64,000 nucleotides of DNA from Gnetum montanum (GCA_015680685.1 MNCI01038112.1:68531-132530); one strand, 5' to 3'. Numbered from the stretch's first letter, positions 33,789-46,338 are shown. The notes: a model not told the origin generated them from the sequence alone. Made by a program: numbers and translations.

Positions 33789-35714
33789 ATGTCTTCTTCT
33801 TTGCACAAAAGCACTTCACCGATAGTCGGCAGCACAACACATGTAACCAAGATCTGCCAGTTCCTCAACAATTCCGTGTGGTATATACTCGACTTTACTT
33901 TTATCCTCCATCAAGATGAACAACTGCGTTGGAGAGACTTGGAGGGTAACATAATGTTGCCCCCAAACCGAGCAATCCCTAACATGCTCCTTTGTGCTCT
34001 CGCACGAATAGGCATGTCATAGTTATACGCGGAATATGTTGCGTGTGATTATGATACAAGGGACTACCAACCTACAGAAGCGCAACATCAAAGGGACTTG
34101 CAGCAAGAGAGATACTATACATCGTTGAAGGGAAAAGGACCCCATAACGTCCCACACGTTTTAAGTGAAATTGGAGATGGTGGACTAATTCCAACAGGTT
34201 CCCCATCAAATGATGTTCCCCCTCCTAACGATGGCGAGGAGGTGGTGTATTAGAACCTTCACTCTACGATTCACAATCCTGGTTCTGATCCCCATGAACA
34301 CCAAGTGTTCAATGAGGGAACACAAACACATGATAAGGGCGAGAATTCTAATTGTAATCACGATCTACATTGAGACCACCGAAGAGAAGGTAGGAAACAT
34401 TTTCATGGAAATGGTTCTCCTTCCTCTTCACCTTCATCGTCACATTCACCCTCTCCTTCTGTAGGACACAGTCATAAAGAACCTAACCGTGAGGATAAGG
34501 GTAAACATAGTGAGAAACCTCGATGAGAGAGTTGAGAACGAGGACGAGAGCATTCTAGAGAATCACGCCATAGAAGGGAAAGTAGGGAACTGCGTAGACA
34601 TCATAGATGCTAGGAACAAAATGACCATGAAGAACCCCTACTTGCAACCCAAAGCATGTTAGACATCACGGAGGCTGTAAGAATACCCACAAGGCACCAA
34701 AAAGATAGCAGGATCAAGAGACTAGACATGAATAATAGCCCACGATTTGAGGGGGGATACAATGTTGATCCTTAGAACCACTTATAGGCATTTCACGATG
34801 CATGTGCCTTGTAGAACATTGAGAATGAGTGGCAAAAATTAAAGTTATTCCCAAAGACACTGATAAAAGAAGCGGAAAGCTGGTACCGGTCCTTAGAACC
34901 GAAATCCATTCGAAGGTGGAGTATGATGCTAGAATTGTTTAATGATAAATATGAAATTTACTCCCGGGTATCCAAGCTATGAAAGCAAATCCAAGGATGG
35001 AAAAAAGGAAGTCATGAACCCTTGGATGCTGCCATGGGCTGATATTATGCATTGTTACATTGTTTCCCAGGCCATGGTTATGCACAACGAGATCAACTAC
35101 GCCATCTCGTAGATGGGCTTAGGCATGAAACCAAGAGAACCCTTGGAACATATGCCCAAGAGAGATTATCAGAGCTTAGGTACCATCAAGTTCATATATT
35201 GTTGGAGCAAGTAGCTAAGGAAGAAGGAGAGCTATGTAAGAGAGAAAGTGCGGAAGAGTACAACCACGATCCTTCCCTTCGAAAAAGAGGAGTGAGATTC
35301 TGTGAGGAGGAGGAAGAGTCACCACTCGAGGAGATGGTGAATAGAAAAACCTTTCCACTTCAAAAACTAACAACAGAAGTGTTGGAAAAGGTAGATCAAA
35401 TGTGGGACTCTTTAGATAGTAGATTTGAAACTGTCCTTAAAATCGTAGAGGAGTCTATGGGGCAAAGTAGTGACTATGATAAAAAGAAAATGAGGGATCT
35501 GGACCATGCACGTAACAAAGGTAAGGGTAAAATGGTTATCACCAAAGAGGTTGTGGATTCTAATTTGGACAATGATGATGGATGTGAGATATGTCAGTAT
35601 GACCATCCTGGGGGATGTTGCCCAGTAATCTCACATCTGCAAGAGTTTGGGGTGTATGCACTTAACCCACGACTTAACAAACAGCAAGCACACCGAAGGT
35701 TACCTTATCCCTAA
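33789..35714 (+). pseudogene. B1 gag pseudogene
   Basis: ATG at 33789 opens MSSSLHKSTSPIVG, followed by DFTFILHQDEQLRWRD and MLLCALARIGMS, then a stop. Downstream the same frame gives the capsid part (KLFPKTLIKEAESWY near 34845), GHGYAQRDQLRHLVDGL near 35070, QKLTTEVLEKVDQMWDSL and the zinc knuckle CEICQYDHPGGCC at 35583-35621 (CX2CX3HX4C). The last 220 codons (35052-35714) are open. Gag packages the element RNA into virus-like particles. Stops in the first two thirds make it a pseudogene. Confidence 0.8.
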
Positions 35715-36094
35715 CGTAACCCAAGGAAGTTCCACCAATCCTTAACGTATTATCCAAGTGGAAATCTGCCACAACCTATCGAGCAACACTAGTAGTGGAA
35801 ATACCCATAGTCATGGGGGATGCCACCGCCCAGGCAACAATACCCTTACTGGAAAACAGATCCATATGGCTATTACATGCAATAGCCAGTCTCTCCAAGT
35901 GAATCTGTTGGTCACATAACTCTACAATGTCACTACCAAGCTTTGGAGTATTATAGGACTCCTTCTCCTGAAAGAGACAACCCACAAACATACCATCCTC
36001 TGAACTCGTCCGCAGCTCTCACACCGATAGCTCCACTACCACCCACTCCAGCGATACAAGGGGAACTCCCACTCAACCACAGTAACATAATGCT

Positions 36095-36871
36095 ATGAGA
36101 GCTATGAACCTTCAACCTACTGTTGGTTCTGACAGCCGTACAAAGAGAAGACCTTTCTTCAAAACCAACAGTCCAAACAAGCTCTCACAACCACAAGCGG
36201 TTGAGCCTCTGCACACTCCTCCATCAAATAAAACTTCAGAGCTCCCTTCAAACCAAAAAAAGAGCTCAACACACATGGTTATGTTAACACATGCCATTAC
36301 TGACTGGATTAAGATGGGCCACCTTCCCAGGAAATTCTCTAACCCTAGAAGCCCTTTAATATATCTCCAAGTTGTTGGGAATGAACCTCATAAAGCTCTT
36401 CTAGACTCAGGTTCTGGAGTTAACTTAATATCACAAGATATGTATAAAGCCTGGAACCTGCCTCCACTAAAGAAGAGCAATATTCTCTTAGAGATGGTTG
36501 ACCAGTCCATCACTATTCCCTTGGGACTAGTGGAGGACATCGTTACCACTGTGTGTGGGTGGTCATACCCAGCTGATTTCCTAATGATAGAAGTAAACAA
36601 TAATAAAGGGGACTTCCCAATAATAATGGGGAGGGCATGGCTAAGTACCATAAACGCATGCCTAGGAATCTGCAATCTTTCCCTAGAAACATCTAAGGAA
36701 AACGCTTTTGGGAAGATCAAGAAGAAGAAAGTTCTATGCATCACATATAGTGATACAGAGGGTGATGGTGTACAGGAATGTTCAACATTGCCTATATGCA
36801 ACCAATGTGCCCAAGAAGCTAACATACAAAAGTGCCTATATATAGCAACCACACAACAAGGAGACACCTAG
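36095..36871 (+). pseudogene. B1 aspartic protease domain
   Basis: A 258-codon open frame carries AITDWIKMGHLPRKF, PLIYLQVVGNEPHKAL, the active-site LLDSGSGVNLIS (D-S-G, normal for the family) at about 36401, VCGWSYPADFLMIEV and FPIIMGRAWLSTI. This is the retropepsin-type protease that cuts Gag-Pol, with a Cys-rich tail (CNQCAQEANIQKCLY). It lies in a different frame from the gag ATG, so a frameshift separates them. This is the least damaged coding segment of the three elements. Confidence 0.8.
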
Positions 36872-38766
36872 TGGTTGACATCTGGTCAAAAGAGCAACTC
36901 ACCAATGTGCATGGAATTCACCCACGTCGAAAGCATAGATACACTGGAGCATGAGTGTCACCAACTTCCAACCCTTAACTTGAAACCATCAATTAGGGGA
37001 AGTTGGAAATTTCCAAAAACTTCAAACACACGCTCCGATAAAAGAATACTATTCAGTGTGCAACGGATCAACCCTTACCATGAATCTAGAATGGNGATTT
37101 TTGATTTTTACCTTTAAGTTACAATGTTGATACTAAGGTATGGTTCTTTTGACATAACAGGCAATGAGTCCACATCATCCATGCATCCATAAATTTCTAT
37201 GGTCACTCTTGGCTTGGAATTGTACAGTCCCTTTCTTCAAAATAATAATAGAACTATCAATGAATCAGTGACTGGGCATTTCTTAAACTAAGGAAGGACT
37301 CAAGGATTGAAAAGGGTGTGACTTTAAGGGGACTTGATGCATTTGTGTTGACCATTCTCTTGGGTTCTTGGATGTTTTCTTCTTGATTTTTTCTTACCAT
37401 TCCGATGTTGCCCTATTATTGGGAAGCTGAGCAAATAAAAATAATAAGTCTTTGCATGGTGTGGTTCTCACGCAAAAATGCATAAGAAAAACACAATGAG
37501 AATTCGAAGCACACCCCTTAGAAAAAATAATCATATGGGCTACAAGCACTGGTTATGGAATTAAACAAACATGTTCCCTCTAACTAAGACCCTTTCTCAC
37601 TTCCTACTTTCTCCTCTCTCATTTCGTTAAAATGGTGGTGACTCTTTAATGGAGGCATTCTTGTTACTTCAGGTGGATGGATTGGCTAAATGTATTAATG
37701 TGAAGTCATTGGACGTGGTTTGTTTGAGGCTAGATTTGGAATGAGATCTACTAAGTCACATTAACCATTAACACATAAGTGGTTGTACACCACCTTGTTC
37801 TTAAGACTCCATTCCATTCTCTTCTTTCCATCGTTCTTCCTCCATTGTTCACCTCATTGCCGGTTGTATCAGTCGTCTATATTTTGGTTGATGCATTGTT
37901 TTCTTTTTGGTAAACTCTTGTGGTTAATATTTTAGCTCTTGCTTCCAAATGACATTTCCAAAGCCTATGGACTCTTTGAATGTGGGAATGTCAGGGCATT
38001 AAGGGCATGAGCCTACTTTGGGGAGGACCCACTGACATTCCTATTTGGTGCATCAGTTAATTTCATTTCCTTAAAAATTTTTGCAATCAATTTCTATTTT
38101 GTTCATTTCCATCTCTAACATCCATTTCATCGATGTTATAGTTGTCTCTTTTTATCCATCTTTCTTATCCCTTATTTTTTTCCATTCTCTTGCTACTGGA
38201 GGTTCGCTCTCAGTCATGGGGGTCTTGGCCCAATTTTTTCAATTTTCTCCTAACCCCTACACCTTCGGTAGTCACTAGTGTTATATCTCTAGAATCTACA
38301 TCAGCCATATCACAACTTAGCCAATGAACCTTACACTGAGGCAAGGTATCAACTGCATTGTGATTCATTTACCCTTGCTAATATAAGACTGTGTTGTGTG
38401 TGCAAATGGCAATCATACAATAACGGATTGGATTTAGAGGGAACACTTGGAATGGATCGGTGCTGAAGCAATTATGCAAGGAACAAGATTGATGACACGT
38501 TTATGGATGGACAACAAAAGGCGCAATCTTGGCATTGGTAGCAATAGACTCCTTCTCCTTCTCTCTCTCTCTCTCTCTCAGCTGCCAAATAAGGCTGGAT
38601 GTCAAATGTGCATAGTGTTCACCCTTGTTGTCATGAACACCAATTTTGTCATGTATTATAATGATGATCCGTTCACATGTCACCCCATTCACCATTAGTA
38701 TCATTCAAGTCAATAATCCCATACCTTCCCAATATTTTGTAAGGAACTCGAGGATGAGTTTTCATT
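36872..38766 (+). other. B1 pol remnant and 3' untranslated region
   Basis: After HQLPTLNLKPS the sequence jumps to SDKRILFSVQR and NPYHESR, which in C1 (46378-46440) end pol. So about 2.5 kb of pol is missing. The 3' region from about 37096 is collinear with C1 and A1, without a convincing ORF. A CT microsatellite is at 38558-38579. The tract CAGTCATGGAGGTA precedes the 3' LTR. Confidence 0.75.
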
Positions 38767-38780
38767 CAGTCATGGAGGTA

Positions 38781-39558
38781 TGATGAGCTGCGATATTGCA
38801 TAAGCGATATCGCGGCCTGCCACAAGTTCTATAAATAAGAGGCGGCTTTCCCTTGTTCAATCACCTAAATCTAGACCCTTAGCCAAACTATAGCAGTTTT
38901 ACCATTCCAGAGTTAGAATAATTTCCATGTGCCCACAATAGGAGTCTCAAAGTGAATGGATCTTTATTCAAGAAAATTGTGCCTGAGCACACATTTGTGT
39001 ACGGCAATAAAGACAAACTTTTAGATAAACCTTGCAGCATGTGGACTAAGCTAAATAGGACTTAATTATTGTTAAACACTTAAATGCTTTCTTAGATAAT
39101 TAATCTCTCTCAACCCTTAACTCTCCTAGTTAAGTGCATTCAGTACGACCCCTTTGAGCACGTGTGTAATGCTTGGTAACCCAGTAACGAGTAGCATTTG
39201 GTAATTCCAGTAGCGTTGCACTGGTTCAAGGTGTGTACGACAAGTGAGAATGGATACTAGTGCTAGGACAATTAGAACTTAGTTAGTGAATAGTTAGCGA
39301 AAGTTAGTCATTTATTTCTCTTCACCCTTCCCTCTTAGCATAGGAGATTAAAAATATAAAAGACATAAAAATCACATGCCTCAAGCTTACTTAACCATAC
39401 AACTATGACAATACAAGTAAGCTTGGGAAGATAGTGATTGATTAACCTTAAGTGTTCCATTAGGGTGCATAAGAACTTAGTCCTTGGAGTTCAACCGGAT
39501 CGCGTGTGAGACGCTTGTATTCATATGGTTGAGTGTAGGGGTACCTCACCACTCATCA
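38781..39558 (+). repeat. B1 3' LTR (778 bp)
   Basis: It begins TGATGAGCTGCGATATTGC and ends CACCACTCATCA, with TATAAATA at 38830-38837. The U3 is only about 50 bp and contains two GCGATAT(C/T)GC words. Confidence 0.9.
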
Positions 39559-39694
39559 GAGTTGAAATGCTAGCAAAACTACAAATATATACCTTGTAAA
39601 ATCTGCATCAAAATCCAAAAAGAAATGCTCCAATAGTAATGGAAAATCAAAAGAAAGAAAATTACAGAGAATTTGAAGCATTGTAAAGTTGATG

Positions 39695-39780
39695 GGATGC
39701 GATATTGCATGGGCCGCGATATCGCGTACGCGATATCGCATCCCATGTGATATCACGTACGTGATATCGCGGTGCACCGC
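39695..39780 (+). promoter_or_regulatory. Nested GATATC palindromes in the C1 U3
   Basis: GCGATATCGCG and its inverse are joined by TA, giving a perfect palindrome of 24 bp. GATATCACGT and ACGTGATATC form a second perfect one of 20 bp. Both lie directly upstream of the TATA box. Confidence 0.75.
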
Positions 39781-40330
39781 CAAGTCTATAAATAAGAGGC
39801 AGCTCTCCGTTATTTCCCATCTAGGCCTAGACCGTAGTAAAACTCTGGCAGTTTTACCTCTCCAAAGATAGAATAATTTCCATGTGCCCGCAATAGGAGC
39901 TCCAAAGTGAACGGATCTTTATTCGAGCAAATATTGTACTTGAACACAAGTTTGTGTACAGAAATAAAGATGAACTTCTTGGATAAACCTTACAGTGCAT
40001 GGACTAAGCTAAATAGGACTTTATTTATTGTTATTTATTGTTTATCATTTAAATGCATTTAAATGATAAACAATAAATAACAATAAATAAAGTCCTATTT
40101 AGCTTAGTCCATGCACTGTAAGGTTTATCCAAGAAGTTCATCTTTATTTCCGTACACAAACTTGTGTTCAAGTACAATATTTGCTCGAATAAAGATCCGT
40201 TCACTTTGGAGCTCCTATTGCGGGCACATGGAAATTATTCTATCTTTGGAGAGGTCAAACTGCCAGAGTTTTACTACGGTCTAGGCCTAGATGGGAAATA
40301 ACGGAGAGCTGCCTCTTATTTATAGACTTG
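39781..40330. repeat. Inverted duplication of LTR DNA (2 x 275 bp)
   Basis: The axis is between 40055 and 40056 within ATTTAAATGCATTTAAAT, and the arms are 39781-40055 and 40056-40330. I saw one mismatch (GTTTTACC against GTTTGACC). The second arm ends exactly at N 40331. Confidence 0.95.
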
Positions 40331-40419
40331 NGGCACTTAGTCTGAGGAGTTTGACCGGATCGAGTGTGTAACGCTCGTATTCGCATGGTTGAGTGTAGGG
40401 GTACCTCGTCACTCATCAT

Positions 40420-40437
40420 TGGCACCGTTGCCAGGGA
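40420..40437 (+). other. C1 primer binding site (tRNA-Asp)
   Basis: TGGCACCGTTGCCAGGGA, one base after the LTR, differs at two positions from the complement of the tRNA-Asp 3' end. Confidence 0.8.
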
Positions 40438-40562
40438 CTAAGTTGTTTGTGTGCTAAGTAGAACATAGGAAATCATCCACATCATTGGGAGCTTAAATGA
40501 ACCCTTAGGATTAATCATAGGAAAAATAACATAACAAAAAATAGCACACTGAATAAGAAAGA

Positions 40563-42487
40563 ATGTCTTCTTCTTCGAACAAAAGCACTTCACCACCTAT
40601 GGATCACACAAGAGACCATCGGCAGTCTAACACACATAACCAAAATTTGCCAGTTCCTCAAGAGTATCGGGTGGTATATACTCATCACAATGAGTATATG
40701 TCCAATTTTACTTTTATCCTCCATCATGAAGAACAACTGTGTTGGCGTGATTTGCAGGGTAACATGGTGTTACCTCTAGATCATGCAGTCCCCAACATGC
40801 TCCTCCATGCTCTTGCATAGATAGGCATGACGAAATTATATGTTGAATACATTGCAGAAGGTTATGAAATAAGGGATTACCATCCCACAATAGCGCAATG
40901 TCTAAGGGACTCGCGGCAGGAGAGTTACCATACATCGATGAAGGGCAAAGGGGTCCCGCACGTCCTAAGTGAAATTAGAGATGGTGAACCAGTTATAACA
41001 GGTTCTCTATCAAAAGATGTTCCCCCTCCTAACAATGGTGAGGAGGTGGGGTATCAAAACTTACACTTCACGATCCATAACCCTGGTTCTGATACCCATG
41101 AACACCAAGTGTTCACCGAGGGAACAAAAACACATGACAAGGACTGGCATTCGAATCATCATCACGATCGAGGCCGTAGCCACTGAAGAGAAGGTAAGAA
41201 ACATCATCATGGTGATGGTTCTCCTTCTTCTTCCCCTTCATCACATCATTCATCCTCTCCTTCCACATCGGGGTGCAGTCATAAAGAGCACAATGGTGAG
41301 GATAAGGGAAGGCATAATGAGAACCCTCGATGAGAGAGTCGAGAGCAAGGACGAGGGCATTCGGGAGAATCAAGGCATGAAAGAAGGAAAAGTAGGGAAC
41401 CACGTAGGCATCATAGACTTCATAAGAGATATGATCATGATGAACCCCTACTAGCAATCCAAAGTATGTTAGATATCACGGAGGCAGTTAGGATACCTAC
41501 AAGGCATCAGAAAGATAGCCGGATCAAATGACTATATATGAATAATATACCACGCTTCGAAGGGGGATACAACGCTGATCTGTAGAATCACTTAAAGGAA
41601 TTCCATGATGCCTAAGCCTTGCAAAATATTGAGAATGAGTGGCAGAAACTAAATTTTTTTCCTAGGACACTCATAAAAGAAGCAGAGAGTTGGTACCAGT
41701 CCTTAGAGCCGGAAACCATTATACGATGGAGTACAATGCTGGAATTATTCAACGATAAATACCAAACATACTCTAGAGTTGCGTAAGTAGATCCAAGGAT
41801 GGAAAAAAGGTACTCATGAACCCTTGGATGCTACCATGGGCCGATATTATGCACTATTACATCATTGCCCGGGCCATGGTTATGCACAACAGGATCAACT
41901 CTGCCACCTCATAGATGGGCTAAGACACAAAACTAGGAGAACCCTTGGGACATATGCCCAAGGGAGATTATCTGAACTTAGATCCCATGAAGTTCATAGA
42001 TTGTTGGAGCAAGTAGCCAAATAAGAAGGTGAGCTACAGAAAATAGAAAGCATAGAAGAATATAACCGTGATCCCTCCCTCTGAAAGAGGGGAGTGAGAT
42101 TCTACGATGAAGAGGATGAGTCACCACTCGAGGAGTTGGTGAATAGAAAAACCTTGCTGCTCCAAAAGCTAACAACAGAAGTATTGGCTAAGGTAGATGA
42201 AATATGGAGCTCCTTAGACAGTAAAATTGAAACTATCCTAAAAATTGTAGAGGATTTTAAGGAGGAACAAAGTAGTGACCATAATAAGAAAAAGTGGAGA
42301 GATTCAGACCATGCACGTGACAAGGGTAAGGGAAAATGACTATCACCGATGAGGTTGTGGATTCGGATATAGACAATGACAATGGATGTGAGATCTACCA
42401 ATATGACCATCCCAAGGGATGCTGCCCAATAATCTTGCATCTGCAAGAGTCCGAGGTGTATGCACTCAACCCAAGACTTAACAGATG
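40563..42487 (+). pseudogene. C1 gag pseudogene
   Basis: ATG at 40563 begins MSSSSNKSTSPPMDH. Shared blocks follow: NFTFILHHEEQLCWRD, HVLSEIRDGEPV, an Arg/His/Ser-rich stretch, KLNFFPRTLIKEAESWY near 41647, GHGYAQQDQLCHLIDGL near 41875 and QKLTTEVLAKVDEIW near 42162. The zinc knuckle reads CEIYQYDHPKGCC, so its second Cys has become Tyr. There are several stops and at least one frameshift before 41824. The N-terminal 85 codons are open. Confidence 0.8.
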
Positions 42488-42944
42488 ACAAGCACCTCAA
42501 AGGCTACCTTATCCCCAAGGTAACCCGAGGCAGTTCCACCAAATGTTAACATATTATCCAAGTGGAACTCCACCACAACCTATCGAGCAACATCAGTAGT
42601 GGTAACACCCACAGTCATGGGGGATGCCACCACCAAGACAACAATACCCTTACGAGAAACCAGACCCATATGGATACTACATGCAACAATCAATTTTTCC
42701 AAGTGACTCTATGGGTCATGCAACCCCACGACCTCACTACCTAGTTTTGAAATATTTTTAGACTCCCTCTCCTGGAAGGGACACTCCACATGTATACCAT
42801 CCTCCAAATCCATCTGCATCTCTTATGCCAATAGCTCCACCACCAACCACTCCAACAATGCCAAGGGTATTTCTCACTCAACCGCAACAACCCAATATCA
42901 CGAGGGCTTCCAATCCTTAATTCTCAGTTGGTCCTGACAATCTT

Positions 42945-43580
42945 ATGCTAAAAAGACATTTCTTCAGAACCAACAATCCAACTAAGCCCTCACCCTCACA
43001 AGTGGTTGAACATCTAAACACCTCCGTACCAAATAAGGTTTCAGGACCCCCTTCAAATCAAAAATTGCGCCCAATGCATACGGTTATGTTAACACATAAT
43101 GTTACTAACTGGATTAAGGTAGGCCACCTTCCCAAGAAATTCTCTAATCCTAGAAGCCCCCTAATTTATCTCCAAGTCGTTGGGAATGAACCTCATAAGG
43201 TTCTTCTTGATTCAGGTTCCAGAGTCAACTTAATCTCACAAGAATTGTATAAAACCTGGAACTTGCCTCCACTCAAGAAGAGCAATATTCGCTTAGAGCT
43301 GGCCAACCAGTCCATCACTGTTCCTTTAGGACAGGTTGAGGACATTGTTACCACCGTGGGTGGTTGGTCATACCCAGCTGATTTCCTGGTGATCCAAATA
43401 AACAATGACAAAGGGAACTTCCTGATAATAATGGGAAGGGCATGGCTGAGTACAATAGATGCACGCCTAGGAATTCGCAATCTTTTTCTAGAAATATCCA
43501 AGAAAAATACTTTTGGAAAGATTAAGAAGAAGAAAGTTCCATGCATCACATATAGTGACACAGGGTGCCATTGCGTGTAG
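42945..43580 (+). pseudogene. C1 aspartic protease domain
   Basis: A 211-codon open frame carries NVTNWIKVGHLPKKF, PLIYLQVVGNEPHKV, the active site LLDSGSRVNLIS near 43206, VGGWSYPADFLVIQI and FLIIMGRAWLSTIDAR. It is collinear with the A1 and B1 protease and in the same frame as the gag ATG. It ends at TAG 43578, after which pol starts in another frame. Confidence 0.8.
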
Positions 43581-45046
43581 AAATCATGGGTGATGTGAAG
43601 TTTAACATTGCCTGCATGCAACCAGTGTGCACAAGACATTGACATACAAAAGTGTCTATATGCAATAGCCACACGACAGGAAGACATCCAATGGCTGATA
43701 ACTGATCAAGAAAGCAACTCGATAACATGCATGGAACTAACTGAGGGAATACTAGTGCTTACGTTAAAAGCATAGACACACTAGAGAAAGTTTGTTATCA
43801 TCTTCCAACCCTTAACTTTGAAAACATTAACTGGGAGAAGTTGGAGATTCCTGAGGAATTTAGACAAGAGCCCCTAGATCTAAAACCATTGCCCACCAAT
43901 TTGGAATACATGACCCTTGAAAACGGAAAATCAGTAATTATCAATGCAAAACTTGTCCCCAAGCAAAAAGAAAGCCTATTGAAAGTAATAAATAAATGGT
44001 CAAAAGCCTTTGCTTGGTCATATCCCGAGTTAACTGGAATAGACCCTAGGATATGCCAACATAGGATTTACATGAACCCCTCCATGAAACCTTGAAAACA
44101 ACCATAGAGGCGATTGAACCCGAAGTTCAAACAAGTAGTAAAAGAAGAGATAGAATAGCTCCTCAAGGCTGGGTTCATATATCCCATTGCTGATAGTGAA
44201 TGGGTTAGTCCTCTAGTAATTGTGCCTAAGAAGGAAGGCAAATGGAGGGCATGTATAGATTTTAGGCTACTGAACATGGCAGCATTCAAAGATCATTTTC
44301 CGTTGCTGTTCGTCGACCAAATCTTGGACACTATAGCGGGGCATCGCTATTATAGTTTTCTAGATGGGTATAGTGGATATAATCAAATATGAATAGCACC
44401 AGAAGACCAAGCCAAAACAACGTTCACCAGTCCTTGGGGAACATTTGCATATAAGCAAATTCCATTTGGCTTGTGCAATGCCCTTGCCACATTCCAATGT
44501 TTAGTACTAAGCATATTTCAACAACAAATAGGAAATGGAGTGGAAGTCTTTATGGATGAATTCTCCACTTATGGGACAAGCTTTGATCAAGCCCTAGACC
44601 GGTTAGAGAAAGTGCTAAAATGATGCGTTGAAACCAACCTAAAGCTCAACTAGAAGAAAAGCCATTTGATGGTTCAAGAGGGCATAGTACTGGGGCATAA
44701 GATTTCACAATTAGGAATAGAGGTAGACTCGAAAAAAGTTAAGGTTATCCAAGGAATCACTCGACAACCAGAAACGATCAAAGATATTCGATCATTCCTT
44801 GGACACACTGGCTACTATAGGAGATTCATTGAGAACTTCTCCAAAATTGCCAAACTATTGGTAGAATTAACGAAAAAAGATGCACCCTTCGAATGGACCA
44901 AGAAATGTGAACGAGCATTCCAAACTCTAAAAAAAAGGCTTGTGGAATCCCCTATTCTACAAGCCCCTGACTGGTCCAGACCATTTCATATAATGACCGA
45001 TGCATCTAATTATGCCTTAGGAGTCGTACTAACACAATTAGATGAA

Positions 45047-46010
45047 NNNNNNNNNNNNNNNNNNNNNNNNNNNNNNNNNNNNNNNNNNNNNNNNNNNNNN
45101 NNNNNNNNNNNNNNNNNNNNNNNNNNNNNNNNNNNNNNNNNNNNNNNNNNNNNNNNNNNNNNNNNNNNNNNNNNNNNNNNNNNNNNNNNNNNNNNNNNNN
45201 NNNNNNNNNNNNNNNNNNNNNNNNNNNNNNNNNNNNNNNNNNNNNNNNNNNNNNNNNNNNNNNNNNNNNNNNNNNNNNNNNNNNNNNNNNNNNNNNNNNN
45301 NNNNNNNNNNNNNNNNNNNNNNNNNNNNNNNNNNNNNNNNNNNNNNNNNNNNNNNNNNNNNNNNNNNNNNNNNNNNNNNNNNNNNNNNNNNNNNNNNNNN
45401 NNNNNNNNNNNNNNNNNNNNNNNNNNNNNNNNNNNNNNNNNNNNNNNNNNNNNNNNNNNNNNNNNNNNNNNNNNNNNNNNNNNNNNNNNNNNNNNNNNNN
45501 NNNNNNNNNNNNNNNNNNNNNNNNNNNNNNNNNNNNNNNNNNNNNNNNNNNNNNNNNNNNNNNNNNNNNNNNNNNNNNNNNNNNNNNNNNNNNNNNNNNN
45601 NNNNNNNNNNNNNNNNNNNNNNNNNNNNNNNNNNNNNNNNNNNNNNNNNNNNNNNNNNNNNNNNNNNNNNNNNNNNNNNNNNNNNNNNNNNNNNNNNNNN
45701 NNNNNNNNNNNNNNNNNNNNNNNNNNNNNNNNNNNNNNNNNNNNNNNNNNNNNNNNNNNNNNNNNNNNNNNNNNNNNNNNNNNNNNNNNNNNNNNNNNNN
45801 NNNNNNNNNNNNNNNNNNNNNNNNNNNNNNNNNNNNNNNNNNNNNNNNNNNNNNNNNNNNNNNNNNNNNNNNNNNNNNNNNNNNNNNNNNNNNNNNNNNN
45901 NNNNNNNNNNNNNNNNNNNNNNNNNNNNNNNNNNNNNNNNNNNNNNNNNNNNNNNNNNNNNNNNNNNNNNNNNNNNNNNNNNNNNNNNNNNNNNNNNNNN
46001 NNNNNNNNNN
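45047..46010. other. Assembly gap (964 N)
   Basis: A run of N covering most of RNase H and the integrase core. Confidence 1.
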
Positions 46011-46201
46011 GAGTTGGTGTACGGAAAACTTCCAAAACTTTCAATTCAAACTCAGCTTCGTACACTGTCCATGGCATGTGACCTCCACCTTGACCTTTAT
46101 CTAGCACAAAAACAAAGATTGGCATCTCTAAACGTGCTAGACGAGAATCCATTGGTTACCCTGTCATCAAACAAGATACACAAGGCACATAACAAGCAAC
46201 G

Positions 46202-46338
46202 ACATGACTCAAGAATTCGAAAGGTTAGGTACCAACCAGGAGATAAGGTCCTTTATTGGAACCCCATGCATGTACAGCAATGCNACATGACTCAAGAATT
46301 CGAAAGGTTAGGTACCAACCAAGAGATAAGGTCCTTTA
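46202..46338 (+). repeat. 54 bp direct duplication next to single Ns
   Basis: 46202-46255 and 46285-46338 repeat ACATGACTCAAGAATTCG... with one difference (CCAGGAG against CCAAGAG). Ns stand at 46284 and 46339. It looks like unmerged contig ends. Confidence 0.9.

Larger units (their letters stand above)
33017..39558 (+). mobile_element. B1: Ty3/gypsy element lacking pol
   Basis: LTRs at 33017-33642 and 38781-39558 enclose primer site, gag, protease, a remnant of pol and a 3' untranslated region. The flanks AAGTT (33012-33016) and GAGTT (39559-39563) differ by one transition and are taken as a mutated target duplication. Single N joins at 33221 (which drops about 150 bp of the 5' LTR) and 37095 shorten it. 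Like A1 it has no reverse transcriptase, RNase H or integrase. C1 begins only 131 bp downstream in the same orientation. Confidence 0.85.
39690..40418 (+). repeat. C1 5' LTR with internal inverted duplication
   Basis: It starts TGATGGGATGCG and ends GTCACTCATCA. TATAAATA is at 39787-39794. From 40056 the sequence turns back on itself to 40330, and after N 40331 only the last part of the LTR remains. The 3' LTR shows the normal order. Confidence 0.85.

Noticed and set aside
36388-36867. Minus-strand 159-codon ORF opposite B1 protease (similar one at 43193-43687)
   Set aside because: It is the antisense shadow of a conserved protease frame.
38081-38278. Hydrophobic small ORF shared by A1, B1 and C1 3' regions (also 47714-47968)
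   Set aside because: It starts with TTG, not ATG, lies in a pyrimidine-rich stretch, and similarity is expected from common descent. It is not supported as an envelope-like gene.
45010-46152. Minus-strand 380-codon ORF over the large gap
   Set aside because: It is almost entirely N. The plus strand holds pol.
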